From Ottowia flava (lineage in GTDB: Bacteria > Pseudomonadota > Gammaproteobacteria > Burkholderiales > Burkholderiaceae_C), in NCBI RefSeq assembly GCF_042680565.1, contig NZ_JBHUEJ010000033.1, forward strand, positions 24,660-88,659: 64,000 nt of DNA, given 5' to 3'. This document shows, piece after piece, positions 8,006 to 17,243 of this stretch (its first letter is position 1; the number at the start of each line of letters is the position of its first letter). The notes beneath the pieces were generated by a model. The model did no database searches, was not told where the DNA came from, and worked only from the letters and a program-made list of their open reading frames with translations. Position numbers and translations under genes: made by a program.

Positions 8006-10048
8006 TCAGGCCATGCCTTGGTGGCGCAACAAGGCATCCAATGAGGGCTCGCGCCCGCGGAACGCCTTGAACGATTCCATGGCCGGGCGGCTGCCGCCCG
8101 CTTCCAGAATGGCCTGGCGGTATTTTCGCCCGGTTTCCACGTTCGGCGAGCCGTCGGGGTGGGCAGATTCCTCGAAAGCGGCGTATGCGTCGGCGCTCAG
8201 CACCTCGGCCCACTTGTAGCTGTAGTAGCCCGCGGCGTAACCGCCGGCGAAGATGTGGCTGAAGGTGTTGGCCATGCGGTTGAAGGCGGGCGGGTGGATC
8301 ACCGCCACCTCATCGCGCACTTCTTCCAGCAGTTTCTGGAAGTCCGCGGCGCGCGCGGGCTCCGTGTGCAGCCGCATGTCGAACAGGGCGAACTCGATCT
8401 GGCGCACCGTCTGCATGCCGGCCTGGTAGTTCTTGGCGGCCAGCATCTTGTCGAACAGCGCGCGCGACAGCGGCTCGCCGGTGTCGACGTGGGCCGTCAT
8501 GTGGCGCAGCACATCCCATTCCCAGCAGAAGTTCTCCATGAACTGGCTGGGCAGCTCGACCGCGTCCCATTCCACGCCGCTGATGCCGGACACGTCGTGC
8601 TCGTTCACCTGCGTCAGCATGTGGTGCAGGCCGTGGCCAAACTCGTGGAACAGCGTGGTGACGTCGTCGTGCGTCAAGAGCGGCGGCTTGCCGTTCACGC
8701 CTTCGGCGAAGTTGCAGACCAGTTGCGCCACCGGCGTCTGCAGCGCGCCGGTGTCGGGGCGCAGCCAGCGGGCGCGCACGTCGTCCATCCAGGCGCCGCC
8801 GCGCTTGCCGGCGCGCGCGCCGGGGTCGAGGTAGAACTGGCCGAGCAACTGGCCGCCGCGCTCGATGCGGTAGAACTCGACGGACGGATGCCACACGGGC
8901 GCGCTGTCCTTGCGGATGGCCACTTCAAACAGCGTCTCGACGATCTTGAACAGGCCGGCCAGCACCTTGGGCGCCGGGAAGTACTGCTTGACCTCCTGCT
9001 CGCTGAAGGCGTAGCGCGCTTCCTTGAGCTGTTCGCCAATGTAGGCCCAGTCCCAGGCCTGCGGGTCGTTCAACTGCAATTTTTCGGCGGCGTAGGCGCG
9101 CAGATCGTTCAGGTCGCGCTCGGCAAAAGGCTTGGCCTTGCCCGCCAGGTTGCGCAGGAAGTCGATCACCTGCTGCGGCGACTCGGCCATCTTGGGCACC
9201 AGGGACACTTCGCCGAAGTTGGCGTAGCCCAGCAGCTGCGCTTCTTCCTGGCGCAGCGCGAGGATTTCGCGGATGACGGGGGCGTTGTCGTACTTCACCG
9301 CGTCGCCATCGGCGAAGTCGGACGCGCGGGTGACGTAGGCGCGGTACAGGCGCTCGCGCAGCGGGCGGTGCGTGCCGAACTGCATCGCCGGCAGGTAGCT
9401 GGGCAGCTTCAGCGTCAGCTTGTAGCCAGGCTGACCTTCGGCTTCGGCGGCGGCGCGGGCGGCGTCCTGCACGTCGTGCGGAATCCCAGCGACTTCTTCA
9501 TCGTTGGCGTAGTAGGCGTAGCCGTCGGTGGCGTCGAGGGCGTTTTCGCTGAACTTCTGGCCGAGCTCGGCCGCGCGGGCCTGGATGTCGGCAAAACGGT
9601 CCTTGGCCGCGCCCTGCAACTCGGCGCCGCCCAGCACGAAGCCGCGCAGCGCGTTGGTGCGGGCCTGGCGCTGTTCATCGTTCAGGCTGGCCGGGTCGAT
9701 CGCCTTGTACTTGGCGTACAGCCGCTCGTCCGAACCCAGACGGGTGTAGAACTCGGTGACTTTCGGCAAGGCGTCGTTGTAGGCGGCGCGCAGCTCGGGC
9801 GTGTCGGCCACGGCGTTCAGGTGGCTCACGGCGCCCCAGGCGCGACCCAGGCGTTCGGTCGCCACGTCGAGCGTGCGCGCCAGCGCGGCCCAATCCGCGG
9901 GGAAGTCCGGCTGCGTGACCTCGCTCAGCGCCTTTTCGGCACCGGCCAGCAGCGTGTCGACGGCGGGGCCGACGTGCTCGGGCCGGATCTGGTCAAACAA
10001 GGGCAGGCCGGAAAAGTCCAGCAGGGGATTGGGTGCGGTGGCGTTCAT
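8006..10048 (-). CDS. prlC: M3-family oligopeptidase (oligopeptidase A-like)
   Basis: Cytoplasmic zinc metallopeptidase of family M3, 680 aa, that degrades short peptides, including signal-peptide fragments. Seen: the zinc site TLFHEFGHGLHHML (first His about residue 467) with the downstream glutamate region WDAVELPSQFMENFCWEW, and the family opener NPLLDFSGLPLFDQIRPEHV. Length matches E. coli PrlC (about 680 aa). ATG 10048 is preferred over the more upstream in-frame start at 10111 because homology-like sequence begins at MNATAPNPLL; the ribosome binding site is weak in either case. A perfect 6-bp hairpin (7993-8007) overlaps the stop codon. Confidence 0.92.
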   Translation of the reverse strand: MNATAPNPLLDFSGLPLFDQIRPEHVGPAVDTLLAGAEKALSEVTQPDFPADWAALARTLDVATERLGRAWGAVSHLNAVADTPELRAAYNDALPKVTEFYTRLGSDERLYAKYKAIDPASLNDEQRQARTNALRGFVLGGAELQGAAKDRFADIQARAAELGQKFSENALDATDGYAYYANDEEVAGIPHDVQDAARAAAEAEGQPGYKLTLKLPSYLPAMQFGTHRPLRERLYRAYVTRASDFADGDAVKYDNAPVIREILALRQEEAQLLGYANFGEVSLVPKMAESPQQVIDFLRNLAGKAKPFAERDLNDLRAYAAEKLQLNDPQAWDWAYIGEQLKEARYAFSEQEVKQYFPAPKVLAGLFKIVETLFEVAIRKDSAPVWHPSVEFYRIERGGQLLGQFYLDPGARAGKRGGAWMDDVRARWLRPDTGALQTPVAQLVCNFAEGVNGKPPLLTHDDVTTLFHEFGHGLHHMLTQVNEHDVSGISGVEWDAVELPSQFMENFCWEWDVLRHMTAHVDTGEPLSRALFDKMLAAKNYQAGMQTVRQIEFALFDMRLHTEPARAADFQKLLEEVRDEVAVIHPPAFNRMANTFSHIFAGGYAAGYYSYKWAEVLSADAYAAFEESAHPDGSPNVETGRKYRQAILEAGGSRPAMESFKAFRGREPSLDALLRHQGMA

Positions 10049-10114
10049 GGGCTTTAGCGTGGGGGCGTTGGCCAGGGTTTCAAGACAGATGCTGCGTGGA
10101 GTGCGCGGCAATGG

Positions 10115-10175
10115 TTTCAGCCAAATGTGACGCTGGCCCTACAACCACCTACGCAACCAGCTCCTAAAAACGGAG
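10115..10175 (+). repeat. Dispersed modular repeat (A) upstream of the M3 peptidase
   Basis: Reads TTTCAGCCAAATGTGACGC, then TGGCCCTACAACCACCTACG and CAACCAGCTCCTAAAAACGGAG. It lies between the folD stop and the M3 peptidase start, on the strand opposite to both genes. Confidence 0.8.
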
Positions 10176-10211
10176 TTTCTGACGGTGGCACACGTGGGCG
10201 CGTTCGGCGCC

Positions 10212-11066
10212 TCAGCCGCCGCTGGCGCGCTCGGCCGCTTCCAGCGTGTTGACCAGCAGCATCGCGCGCGTCATCGGGCCGACGCCGCCAGGCACGGGTG
10301 TGATCCAACTGGCGACTTCTTTCACCGCGTCAAAGTCGACGTCGCCGCACAGCTTGCCTTCGTCGTTGCGGTTCATGCCCACGTCGATCACCACGGCGCC
10401 GGGTTTGACCATGTCGGCCGTCAGCACGTTGCGCTTGCCCACGGCGGCGACGATGACGTCGGCTTGCAGCGTGTGCGCCTTCAGATCGCGCGTCCCGCTG
10501 TGGCAGACGGTGACGGTGGCGTTCTTCTGCAGCAGCAGCAGCGCCATCGGCTTGCCCACGATGTTGCTGCGGCCCAGCACCACGGCGTTCTTGCCCTTCA
10601 GGTCGACGCCGATCGATTCGAGCATCTTGAGGCAGCCGTAGGGCGTGCACGACACGAAACCGGGTTGCCCGACCATCAGCGCGCCCGCATTGGCGACGTG
10701 AAAGCCGTCCACGTCCTTGTGCGGCGCAATCGCTTCAATCACGCGCTGGGCGTTCATGTGCTTGGGCAATGGCAGCTGCACCAGGATGCCGTGCACCTTG
10801 GCGTCGGCGTTCAGCGCACGAATGCGGGCGAGCAGGGCGTCTTCGGTGGTGTCCACCGGCAGGCGGTCGAGCGTGGCCTGCAGGCCGGTCTGCTCGCTGT
10901 CGGCGACCTTGTGCTTCACGTAGACCTGGCTGGCCGGGTCGTCGCCCACCAGCACGATGGCCAGGTGCGGTTGCACGCCGCGCGCCTTCAGGCGGGCGAC
11001 GCGGTCAACCACCTCGGCGCGGACCTGGCGCGCCAAGGCGTTGCCGTCGATGAGCTGTGCGGTCAT
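10212..11066 (-). CDS. folD: Bifunctional methylenetetrahydrofolate dehydrogenase/cyclohydrolase
   Basis: FolD interconverts 5,10-methylene-, methenyl- and 10-formyl-tetrahydrofolate in the cytoplasm with NADP. It is 284 aa, the usual length. Seen: the active-site lysine motif YVKHKVADSEQTGL (about residue 49), GRSNIVGKPMALLLL (NADP-binding), and the C-terminal signature PVPGGVGPMTRAMLLVNT. ATG 11066 begins MTAQLIDGNALARQVRAEV, the normal FolD start. It is downstream of the two-component genes but separated from them by a repeat and a terminator, so it is likely a separate transcript. Confidence 0.97.
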   Translation of the reverse strand: MTAQLIDGNALARQVRAEVVDRVARLKARGVQPHLAIVLVGDDPASQVYVKHKVADSEQTGLQATLDRLPVDTTEDALLARIRALNADAKVHGILVQLPLPKHMNAQRVIEAIAPHKDVDGFHVANAGALMVGQPGFVSCTPYGCLKMLESIGVDLKGKNAVVLGRSNIVGKPMALLLLQKNATVTVCHSGTRDLKAHTLQADVIVAAVGKRNVLTADMVKPGAVVIDVGMNRNDEGKLCGDVDFDAVKEVASWITPVPGGVGPMTRAMLLVNTLEAAERASGG

Positions 11067-11084
11067 GAACGATGCCTTATGAAT

Positions 11085-11140
11085 GAAAAAGGCCGCCAGC
11101 GCTAGAGAAATCTGCGCAGGAAGCTATCAAAAAAAGAGTA
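11085..11140 (+). repeat. Dispersed modular repeat upstream of folD
   Basis: Reads AAAAAGGCCGCCAGCGCTAG, then AGAAATCTGCGCAGGAAGCTATCAAAAAAAGAG. It shares the GGCC(G/T)CCAGCGC left part and the AAGCTATCAAAAAA right part with the other copies, but has a different middle. It sits between the terminator of the regulator gene and folD. Confidence 0.7.
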
Positions 11141-11150
11141 TGCAAGCCGG

Positions 11151-11176
11151 AAACGAAAAGGGCGCCCGCGGCGCCC
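11151..11176 (-). terminator. Rho-independent terminator of the two-component operon
   Basis: On the minus strand GGGCGCC-GCG-GGCGCCC (7-bp perfect stem) is followed by TTTTCGTTT. It starts nine bases after the stop of the response-regulator gene at 11186. Confidence 0.8.
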
Positions 11177-11185
11177 CTGGCTTCA

Positions 11186-11812
11186 TCAGGCGCGCGCCGG
11201 CGCCTGCTTGAGCGCGATCTTCAGCAGATCGGCCACCGTGTTGGCGCCCAGCTTTTCCATGATGTTGGCGCGGTGCGCCTCCACCGTCTTGATGCTGATG
11301 CCCAGGTCGTCGGCGATCTGCTTGTTCAGTCGGCCGGCGACGATGCGCTCCAGCACCTGCGCTTCGCGCCCGGTGAGCTTGGCCAGCAGCGCGTCGCGGC
11401 TGGCGCTCTGCTGCTGTTCGGAGAAATTGGCGCGCGCCTGCTCCAGCATGCGCTCGACCAGCGAGATCAGCTGCTCTTCCTTGAAGGGCTTCTGGATGAA
11501 GTCCAGCGCGCCCTTCTTCATGGTGTCGACGGCCAGCGGGATGTCGCCGTGGCCGGTGATGATGGCGATCGGCAGCGGCGAGCCGCGTTCGACCAGGCGG
11601 TCCTGCAACTCCAAGCCGCTCATGCCGTTCATGCGGATGTCAACGATCATGCAGGCCACTTCGCGCGGGTCGTAGCGGGCAAGGAACGTCTCGGCCGATT
11701 CGAAACAGCGCACGCGGAAGTCCTGGCCTTCCAGCAGCCACTGGACCGAATCACGGACCGCTTCGTCGTCATCGACCACGTACACCGTGCCGCGCTTGGG
11801 AATCAAACTCAT
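11186..11812 (-). CDS. FixJ/NarL-type response regulator
   Basis: DNA-binding response regulator, 208 aa. Seen: receiver domain (about 8-120) with acidic pocket DDDE (14-17), phospho-acceptor Asp58 in MIVDIRMNGMSG, and Lys108 in FIQKPF; and a C-terminal LuxR-type helix-turn-helix (about 140-200) with LTGREAQVLERIVAGRLNK and ISIKTVEAHRANIMEKLG. The receiver resembles FixJ/DctR-type proteins. Its ATG overlaps the kinase stop by 4 bp (ATGA), so the pair is co-translated. The genes lie back to back with the pyruvate dehydrogenase operon, which suggests that operon as a target; this is inference. Confidence 0.93.
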   Translation of the reverse strand: MSLIPKRGTVYVVDDDEAVRDSVQWLLEGQDFRVRCFESAETFLARYDPREVACMIVDIRMNGMSGLELQDRLVERGSPLPIAIITGHGDIPLAVDTMKKGALDFIQKPFKEEQLISLVERMLEQARANFSEQQQSASRDALLAKLTGREAQVLERIVAGRLNKQIADDLGISIKTVEAHRANIMEKLGANTVADLLKIALKQAPARA

Positions 11813-14331
11813 GCCACAACCTTCGCTTCGGACTTCTCAGGAAAGCTGTCGTGCGCCGGCCCCACGGGGATCCAGAATGTGAAACGACAGCCCACAACGT
11901 CGTCGGAATTGTAGAGGTTCTCCGCCTGGATCCGCCCCTGGTGCGACTCGACGATGGAGCGGCACAAATTCAGGCCAATGCCCAGGCCTTCGTTCTTGGT
12001 GGAGAAGAAGGCTTCAAACAGGCGCGCCAGCACCTCCTGCGCCAGGCCCTGGCCCTGGTCCGTCACGCTGAATTCGACCACCGGCATGCCGTCGATATCG
12101 CGCTGCTCCACAGTCAGCTCGACGGTGCGCTGCGGCGGCGGACGCTGGGCCACGTCGACGGATTCGGCGCCGTTCTTGATCAGGTTGATCAGCGCTTGCT
12201 CGATCAGGATAGGGTCGACGAAGAGGGCCGGCAGGCGCGGCGCGATGCGGTGCACCAGGCGCACCTGGCGGCGGCGCAGCTCGATCTCGGCCAGCTCGAT
12301 CACCTCGTCCATCATGGCGCCGACCTCGGCCCATTCGCGCTTGGGTTCGCTGCGCTTGACGAAGCTGCGGATGTGCTGGATGACCTGGCCGGCGCGCTGC
12401 GCCTGGCGTGCGGTCTTGTCCAACGCGCCCAGCAAGTCTTCCTGCGTGATGGCGCCGCCCTTGATGCGCGAAATCATGCCGGTGCAGTAGTTGCTGATGG
12501 CCGTCAGCGGCTGGTTCAGCTCGTGCGCGACGCTGGAGGCCATCTCGCCCATGGTGATCAGGCGGCTGGCGGTCTGGGCGCGTTCGGCCTGCGCGGCGGC
12601 CAACTCCTCGGCTTGACGGCGCGCGGTGATGTCGGTGGCAATCACCATCTGCGCCAGCCGGCCGTCCACCCAGTTGAGGTAGCGCGACCGCACTTCCAGC
12701 CACTTGTCGAGCCGCTCAACATACACCTCGGCGTGCTCGGCCAGCGGCGTGGCGGCCAGGCTCTCCAGCGGCAAGCCGGCAAACGAGTCGACCGCGTCCA
12801 GGCTTTCGTCGCTGACGTGCGTCTCGGGCGTGCCGGCGCGCACCACCAGCTGCATGTGGCCGGCCGTGGTGCCGCCAAACCACTGCCGGTACAGCTTGTT
12901 GGCGAACAGCAGCTCTTCGCTGCCCAGCGGCGCCACCGACACCGAGGCGTCCAGCGCCTCCAGCACGGTGGTGAAGCGCTCGTAGGAGGCCGAGAGCTGG
13001 CGGCGCACACGGTTGGGCTCGGTGATGTCGGTCATCGACGCCATCCAGCCGGTCTGGCGGTTGCTGGCGTCGATCAGCGGCGACACGTACAGGCGTGCGT
13101 CGAACACCGAGCCGTCCTTGCGCTTGACGCGCATCTGAAACCCCGACGGGTCGGACGCACCGGCGAGCTCTTCGGTCAGGCGCGTGACCAGCACCTCGTG
13201 GTCTTCGTCGGGCCAGTAGGGGAAGGGCTCGGACTGGCCGAGCAACTCTTCCTCGGTCCAGCCCGTCATCTGGCAGAAGGCCGGGTTGACGTAAATGATG
13301 CGACCGTCGAGGTCGAGCGCGCGCATGCCAGTCAGCATGGAGTTTTCCATCGCTCGGCGGAAGGTGGTTTCGGCCTGCAGCGCCTGCTGCGCTTCCTGCC
13401 GGCGCTGCGACTGGCGCCAGTTGGCGATCAGCATCCAGGCCGTCATCGCCGCCAGCACAGCGACCAGCCAGAACAAGGTGCCGCCCACCACGTTCTGCGA
13501 GGTGCGCCAGGCCTGTGCGCGCAGCACCAGGCCATTGCCCACGGGCGACACCGGACTTTCGAACTCGTTGACCTTGCTGGTCCAGGGCAGCATGTCCGAC
13601 AGGTTTTCGCGTTCCGGGATGCTCTGGCCGGTGAGCAACTGGCTCTTGCCGTCCAGCAAGGCCACGGCGTATTTGGCGAGGATCTCCGCTGGCACGCCGT
13701 AGCGCAGCAGGCCATCGACCGAGTACTCGACCAACAGTTCGCCCGCGTACTGGCCCTTGGCCGTGAGCGGCACGTGCAGCTGCAGCACCGGGTCGGTGTC
13801 CTTGCTGGCGATAGGTTGGGCGTAGACCGGCTGCATCAGGTCGCGCGCCAGGTCGTAGCCCGTCAGCGTGTCGCTGGGCGTCAGCACGCCTTGCGACAGC
13901 CAGTCGCGCGGCATCATCAGGCTGGGCGAGCTTTCACCGCGCAGCACACGGCGGTGCTCGTCGATCCAGTGGATGGCCAGCAGCTCGGGGTTCTGTGCGA
14001 CCAGCGCTTCGGCGCGCGAGGCGAACTGTTCGGCGTCGACGTCGCGGTTGGAGATGTCACGGGCCAGCCGCATCATCTGTTCCTGCCGCTCGATGAGGCG
14101 CAGGCGCAGGCGTTGCTGGGCGTATTCAACGTCCCGCTTGACGGCTTCCTGCTCGCGACGGACTTCTTCCACCCGCAGGTACCAGAAAGCCGCCGCAATC
14201 GCAGCCAGAAAGAGCAGTACGGCCGCCAGCGGCGCGAGGTTGGCAAGGCGCTGGGTCAGCGATTGCCGGGCCCGTCGCCACCAGGGCGCAGGCGCCGCCG
14301 GGAGGTTGTCGACGGAGGGCATGGTGAACAT
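11809..14331 (-). CDS. Membrane PAS-domain sensor histidine kinase (FixL/DctB-like)
   Basis: About 840 aa. Seen: a first membrane span (LAPLAAVLLFLAAIAAAFWYL), a periplasmic region of about 250 residues, a second span (LFWLVAVLAAMTAWMLIANW), a PAS domain (MENSMLTGMRALDLDGRIIY with a WTEEELLGQ tail), a second PAS-like segment, a HisKA H-box (MASSVAHELNQPLTAISNYC), an N-box (LINLIKNGAESVD) and a G2 box (GLGIGLNLCRSIVESHQG). The periplasmic part suggests sensing of an external small molecule. Start is uncertain: ATG 14331 or 14322, with a poor ribosome binding site; an upstream in-frame start at 14388 is less likely because it overlaps the presumed promoter region. Partner is the response regulator that overlaps its end. 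Confidence 0.9.
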   Translation of the reverse strand: MFTMPSVDNLPAAPAPWWRRARQSLTQRLANLAPLAAVLLFLAAIAAAFWYLRVEEVRREQEAVKRDVEYAQQRLRLRLIERQEQMMRLARDISNRDVDAEQFASRAEALVAQNPELLAIHWIDEHRRVLRGESSPSLMMPRDWLSQGVLTPSDTLTGYDLARDLMQPVYAQPIASKDTDPVLQLHVPLTAKGQYAGELLVEYSVDGLLRYGVPAEILAKYAVALLDGKSQLLTGQSIPERENLSDMLPWTSKVNEFESPVSPVGNGLVLRAQAWRTSQNVVGGTLFWLVAVLAAMTAWMLIANWRQSQRRQEAQQALQAETTFRRAMENSMLTGMRALDLDGRIIYVNPAFCQMTGWTEEELLGQSEPFPYWPDEDHEVLVTRLTEELAGASDPSGFQMRVKRKDGSVFDARLYVSPLIDASNRQTGWMASMTDITEPNRVRRQLSASYERFTTVLEALDASVSVAPLGSEELLFANKLYRQWFGGTTAGHMQLVVRAGTPETHVSDESLDAVDSFAGLPLESLAATPLAEHAEVYVERLDKWLEVRSRYLNWVDGRLAQMVIATDITARRQAEELAAAQAERAQTASRLITMGEMASSVAHELNQPLTAISNYCTGMISRIKGGAITQEDLLGALDKTARQAQRAGQVIQHIRSFVKRSEPKREWAEVGAMMDEVIELAEIELRRRQVRLVHRIAPRLPALFVDPILIEQALINLIKNGAESVDVAQRPPPQRTVELTVEQRDIDGMPVVEFSVTDQGQGLAQEVLARLFEAFFSTKNEGLGIGLNLCRSIVESHQGRIQAENLYNSDDVVGCRFTFWIPVGPAHDSFPEKSEAKVVA

Positions 14332-14388
14332 GGAACCCGCCAGTGTAGAGCAGGGCGTTCCCTGCGCGCATTGTGGGCCGCACACCAC

Positions 14389-14501
14389 GAAATTTCTCTA
14401 TGAAATTTCACAATGTGAATATCAAAACCAGAACTCGGAATTTGAGGCCGACTTATGCAATGATCTGGTCTTCGTTCACAATGAACTTGAGCCTAGGTCA
14501 A
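14389..14501. promoter_or_regulatory. Control region between kinase and aceE with repeated palindromes
   Basis: In the 187-bp divergent gap are two direct copies of GAAATTTC (14389-14396 and 14402-14409, 13 bp apart), the perfect palindrome TTCACA-A-TGTGAA (14407-14419), the palindrome GTTCA-CAA-TGAAC (14474-14486), and a near-palindrome TTGAGCCTAGGTCAA (14487-14501). The two TTCACAATG-containing palindromes share a core. They are good candidates for binding sites of one regulator acting on the pyruvate dehydrogenase promoter. No promoter hexamers can be assigned with confidence. Confidence 0.45.
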
Positions 14502-14518
14502 CTAAAGGAGACAACTAC

Positions 14519-17227
14519 ATGTCCGCAGAGCCTACTGCAGCAGCCCCCGGCCAGGATCCCGATCAACAGGAAACCCGCGAATGGACGGATGCGCTTTCGT
14601 CCGTGATCGAGCAGGCGGGACCTGAGCGCGCCCACTTCCTGCTGGAGCAGCTTCTGGAGAGCGCCCGCCAGCATTCAATCGATCTGCCGTTCTCGGCCAC
14701 GACCGGCTACGTGAACACGATCGAGCCCGATCAGGAGGCGCGCAGCCCCGGCAACATCGCGATCGAAAAGCGCCTGCGCGCCTATATGCGCTGGAACGCC
14801 ATGGCCATGGTGGTGCGGGCCAACCGTTTGAACCCCGAAGACGGTGGCGACCTGGGTGGTCACATCGGCTCGTTTGCGTCGCTTGCCAGCATGTGGGGGG
14901 CCGGCTTCAACCATTTCTGGCACGCCGAGAGCGAAGACCACGGCGGCGACTGCATCTACTTCCAGGGCCACAGCGCGCCCGGCATCTACGCCCGTGCCTA
15001 TCTGGAGGGCCGCATCACCGAAGACCAGCTGGAGAACTTCCGCCAGGAAGTCGGCGGCAAAGGCCTGTCGAGCTACCCGCACCCCAAGCTGATGCCGGGC
15101 TTCTGGCAGTTTCCCACCGTCAGCATGGGCCTGGGCCCGCTGATGGCGATCTACCAGGCGCGCTTCTTGAAATATCTGCACGCGCGTGGCATTGCCAAGA
15201 CCGACAACCGCCGGGTCTGGGTGTTTTTGGGCGACGGCGAGATGGATGAGCCCGAGAGCAAGGGCGCCATCAGCCTGGCCGCGCGCGAGAACCTCGACAA
15301 CCTGATCTTCGTGATCAACTGCAACCTGCAGCGCCTGGACGGCCCGGTGCGCGGCAACGGCAAGATCATCCAGGAACTGGAAGGCGACTTCCGGGGCGCC
15401 GGCTGGCACGTCATCAAGCTGCTGTGGGGCAAAGGTTGGGACGAACTGCTGCGGCGCGACAAGTCCGGCAAGCTGCGCCAGGTGATGATGGAAACGCTGG
15501 ATGGCGATTACCAGGCCATGAAGGCCAACGACGGCGCCTGGGTGCGCAAGCATTTCTTCGGCAAGTACCCTGAGACCGCCAAGCTGGTCGAGCACATGAC
15601 CGACGAAGAGATCTTTGAGCTGCGCCGCGGCGGCCACGATCCGGAGAAGGTGTACGCCGCCTTCCACGCCGCCCAGCACCACAAGGGCCAGCCCACCGTG
15701 CTGCTGGTCAAGACCGTCAAGGGTTACGGCATGGGCAAGGCCGGTGAAGGCAAGAACACCGTGCACCAGACCAAGAAGCTGGCCGACGAGGACATCCGCT
15801 ACATCCGCGACCGCTTCAACATCCCCGTGCCGGACAGCGAACTCGACAAGCTGCCGTACTACAAGCCGGCCGAAGACACACCGGAGATGAAGTACCTGCA
15901 CGAGAGGCGCAAGGCCCTGGGCGGGTACTTGCCACTGCGCCGCACCAAGTCCGACGAGAGCTTCACCATCCCCTCGCTCGAGACCTTCAAGGCCGTGCTC
16001 GAACCCACCGCCGAAGGCCGCGAGATTAGCACCACCCAGGCGTTCGTGCGCTTTCTGACGCAGCTGCTGCGCGACAAGGCCTTCGGCCCGCGCGTGGTGC
16101 CCATCCTGGTGGACGAGGCCCGCACCTTCGGCATGGAAGGCCTGTTCCGCCAGATCGGCATCTACAACCCGAAGGGCCAGCTGTACACCCCGGTCGATAA
16201 AGACCAGGTCATGTACTACAAGGAAGCCAAGGACGGGCAGATCCTGCAGGAAGGCATCAACGAAGCCGGCGGCATGTGCAGCTGGATCGCCGCGGCCACC
16301 AGCTACAGCACGAGCAACCGCATCATGATGCCGTTCTACGTGTTCTATTCGATGTTCGGCTTCCAGCGCGTGGGCGACCTGGCCTGGGCAGCGGGCGACA
16401 TGCAGGCGCGCGGCTTCCTGCTGGGCGGCACCTCCGGGCGCACCACGCTCAACGGCGAAGGCCTGCAGCACGAAGACGGCCACAGCCAGATCCTGGCCGG
16501 CACCATTCCCAACTGCGTCAGCTACGACCCGACCTTCGCCCACGAAGTGGGCGTGATCCTGCACCACGGCCTGGTCCGCATGGTCGAGAAGCAGGAAAAC
16601 GTCTACTACTACCTGACCCTGCTGAACGAAAACTACCCGATGCCCGGCCTGAAGCCCGGCACCGAGGAAGAGATCATCAAGGGCATGTACCTGTGCCAGC
16701 CCGCGCCGCAAGCCGCCGGCAACGCACCGCGCGTGCAGCTGCTGGGCTCCGGCACGATTCTGCGCGAATCGATGGCGGCGCAGGAGTTGCTCCTGAAAGA
16801 CTGGGGCGTGGCCGCCGACGTCTGGAGCTGCCCGAGCTTCAACGAACTCGGGCGTGAAGGCCAGGACGTGGCCCGGTGGAACCTGCTGCATCCGCTGGAG
16901 AAGCCGAAGAAGGCTTTCGTGACCACCCAGCTCGAGCCGCACGCCGGCCCGGTGGTGGCCTCCACCGACTACATGAAGAGCTTTGTCGAGCAGATTCGGC
17001 CCTTCATCCCCGAAGGCCGCAGCTACACCGTGTTGGGCACCGACGGCTTTGGCCGCAGCGACTTCCGCTACCGCCTGCGCGAGCACTTCGAGGTCAACCG
17101 CCACTACATCACGGTCGCCGCGCTGCACGCGCTGGCGGCCGACGGCAAGGTGCCTCTGGACCGGGTGGCCGCTGCCATCAAGCAGTACGGCATCCAGACC
17201 GAAAAGATCAACCCGCTGAACGCCTGA
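14519..17227 (+). CDS. aceE: Pyruvate dehydrogenase E1 component, homodimeric type
   Basis: Thiamine-diphosphate-dependent E1 that decarboxylates pyruvate and acetylates the lipoyl groups of E2. It is 902 aa, close to E. coli AceE (887). Seen: GHIGSFASLASMWGAGFNHF near the N-terminus, the ThDP/Mg motif GDGEMDEPESKGAI with INCNLQRLDGPVRGNGKI (about 240-285), and SYDPTFAHEVGVI further on. ATG 14519 is chosen because AAAGGAG (14504-14510) lies eight bases upstream; the open frame extends much further upstream only through non-coding sequence. It is first in the aceE-aceF-lpd operon (16-bp gap to aceF). Confidence 0.97.
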   Translation: MSAEPTAAAPGQDPDQQETREWTDALSSVIEQAGPERAHFLLEQLLESARQHSIDLPFSATTGYVNTIEPDQEARSPGNIAIEKRLRAYMRWNAMAMVVRANRLNPEDGGDLGGHIGSFASLASMWGAGFNHFWHAESEDHGGDCIYFQGHSAPGIYARAYLEGRITEDQLENFRQEVGGKGLSSYPHPKLMPGFWQFPTVSMGLGPLMAIYQARFLKYLHARGIAKTDNRRVWVFLGDGEMDEPESKGAISLAARENLDNLIFVINCNLQRLDGPVRGNGKIIQELEGDFRGAGWHVIKLLWGKGWDELLRRDKSGKLRQVMMETLDGDYQAMKANDGAWVRKHFFGKYPETAKLVEHMTDEEIFELRRGGHDPEKVYAAFHAAQHHKGQPTVLLVKTVKGYGMGKAGEGKNTVHQTKKLADEDIRYIRDRFNIPVPDSELDKLPYYKPAEDTPEMKYLHERRKALGGYLPLRRTKSDESFTIPSLETFKAVLEPTAEGREISTTQAFVRFLTQLLRDKAFGPRVVPILVDEARTFGMEGLFRQIGIYNPKGQLYTPVDKDQVMYYKEAKDGQILQEGINEAGGMCSWIAAATSYSTSNRIMMPFYVFYSMFGFQRVGDLAWAAGDMQARGFLLGGTSGRTTLNGEGLQHEDGHSQILAGTIPNCVSYDPTFAHEVGVILHHGLVRMVEKQENVYYYLTLLNENYPMPGLKPGTEEEIIKGMYLCQPAPQAAGNAPRVQLLGSGTILRESMAAQELLLKDWGVAADVWSCPSFNELGREGQDVARWNLLHPLEKPKKAFVTTQLEPHAGPVVASTDYMKSFVEQIRPFIPEGRSYTVLGTDGFGRSDFRYRLREHFEVNRHYITVAALHALAADGKVPLDRVAAAIKQYGIQTEKINPLNA

Positions 17228-17243
17228 CCCGGAGGAGACGAGC

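Noticed and set aside
7993..8007. Hairpin GAGCGC-CTC-GCGCTC at the end of the M3 peptidase gene as a terminator
   Set aside because: No U-tract follows on the minus strand and the next gene lies close by in the same direction.
13868..14518. N-terminal extension of AceE (open frame from 13868)
   Set aside because: It runs through the kinase gene and promoter region; the AAAGGAG site and normal AceE length support ATG 14519.
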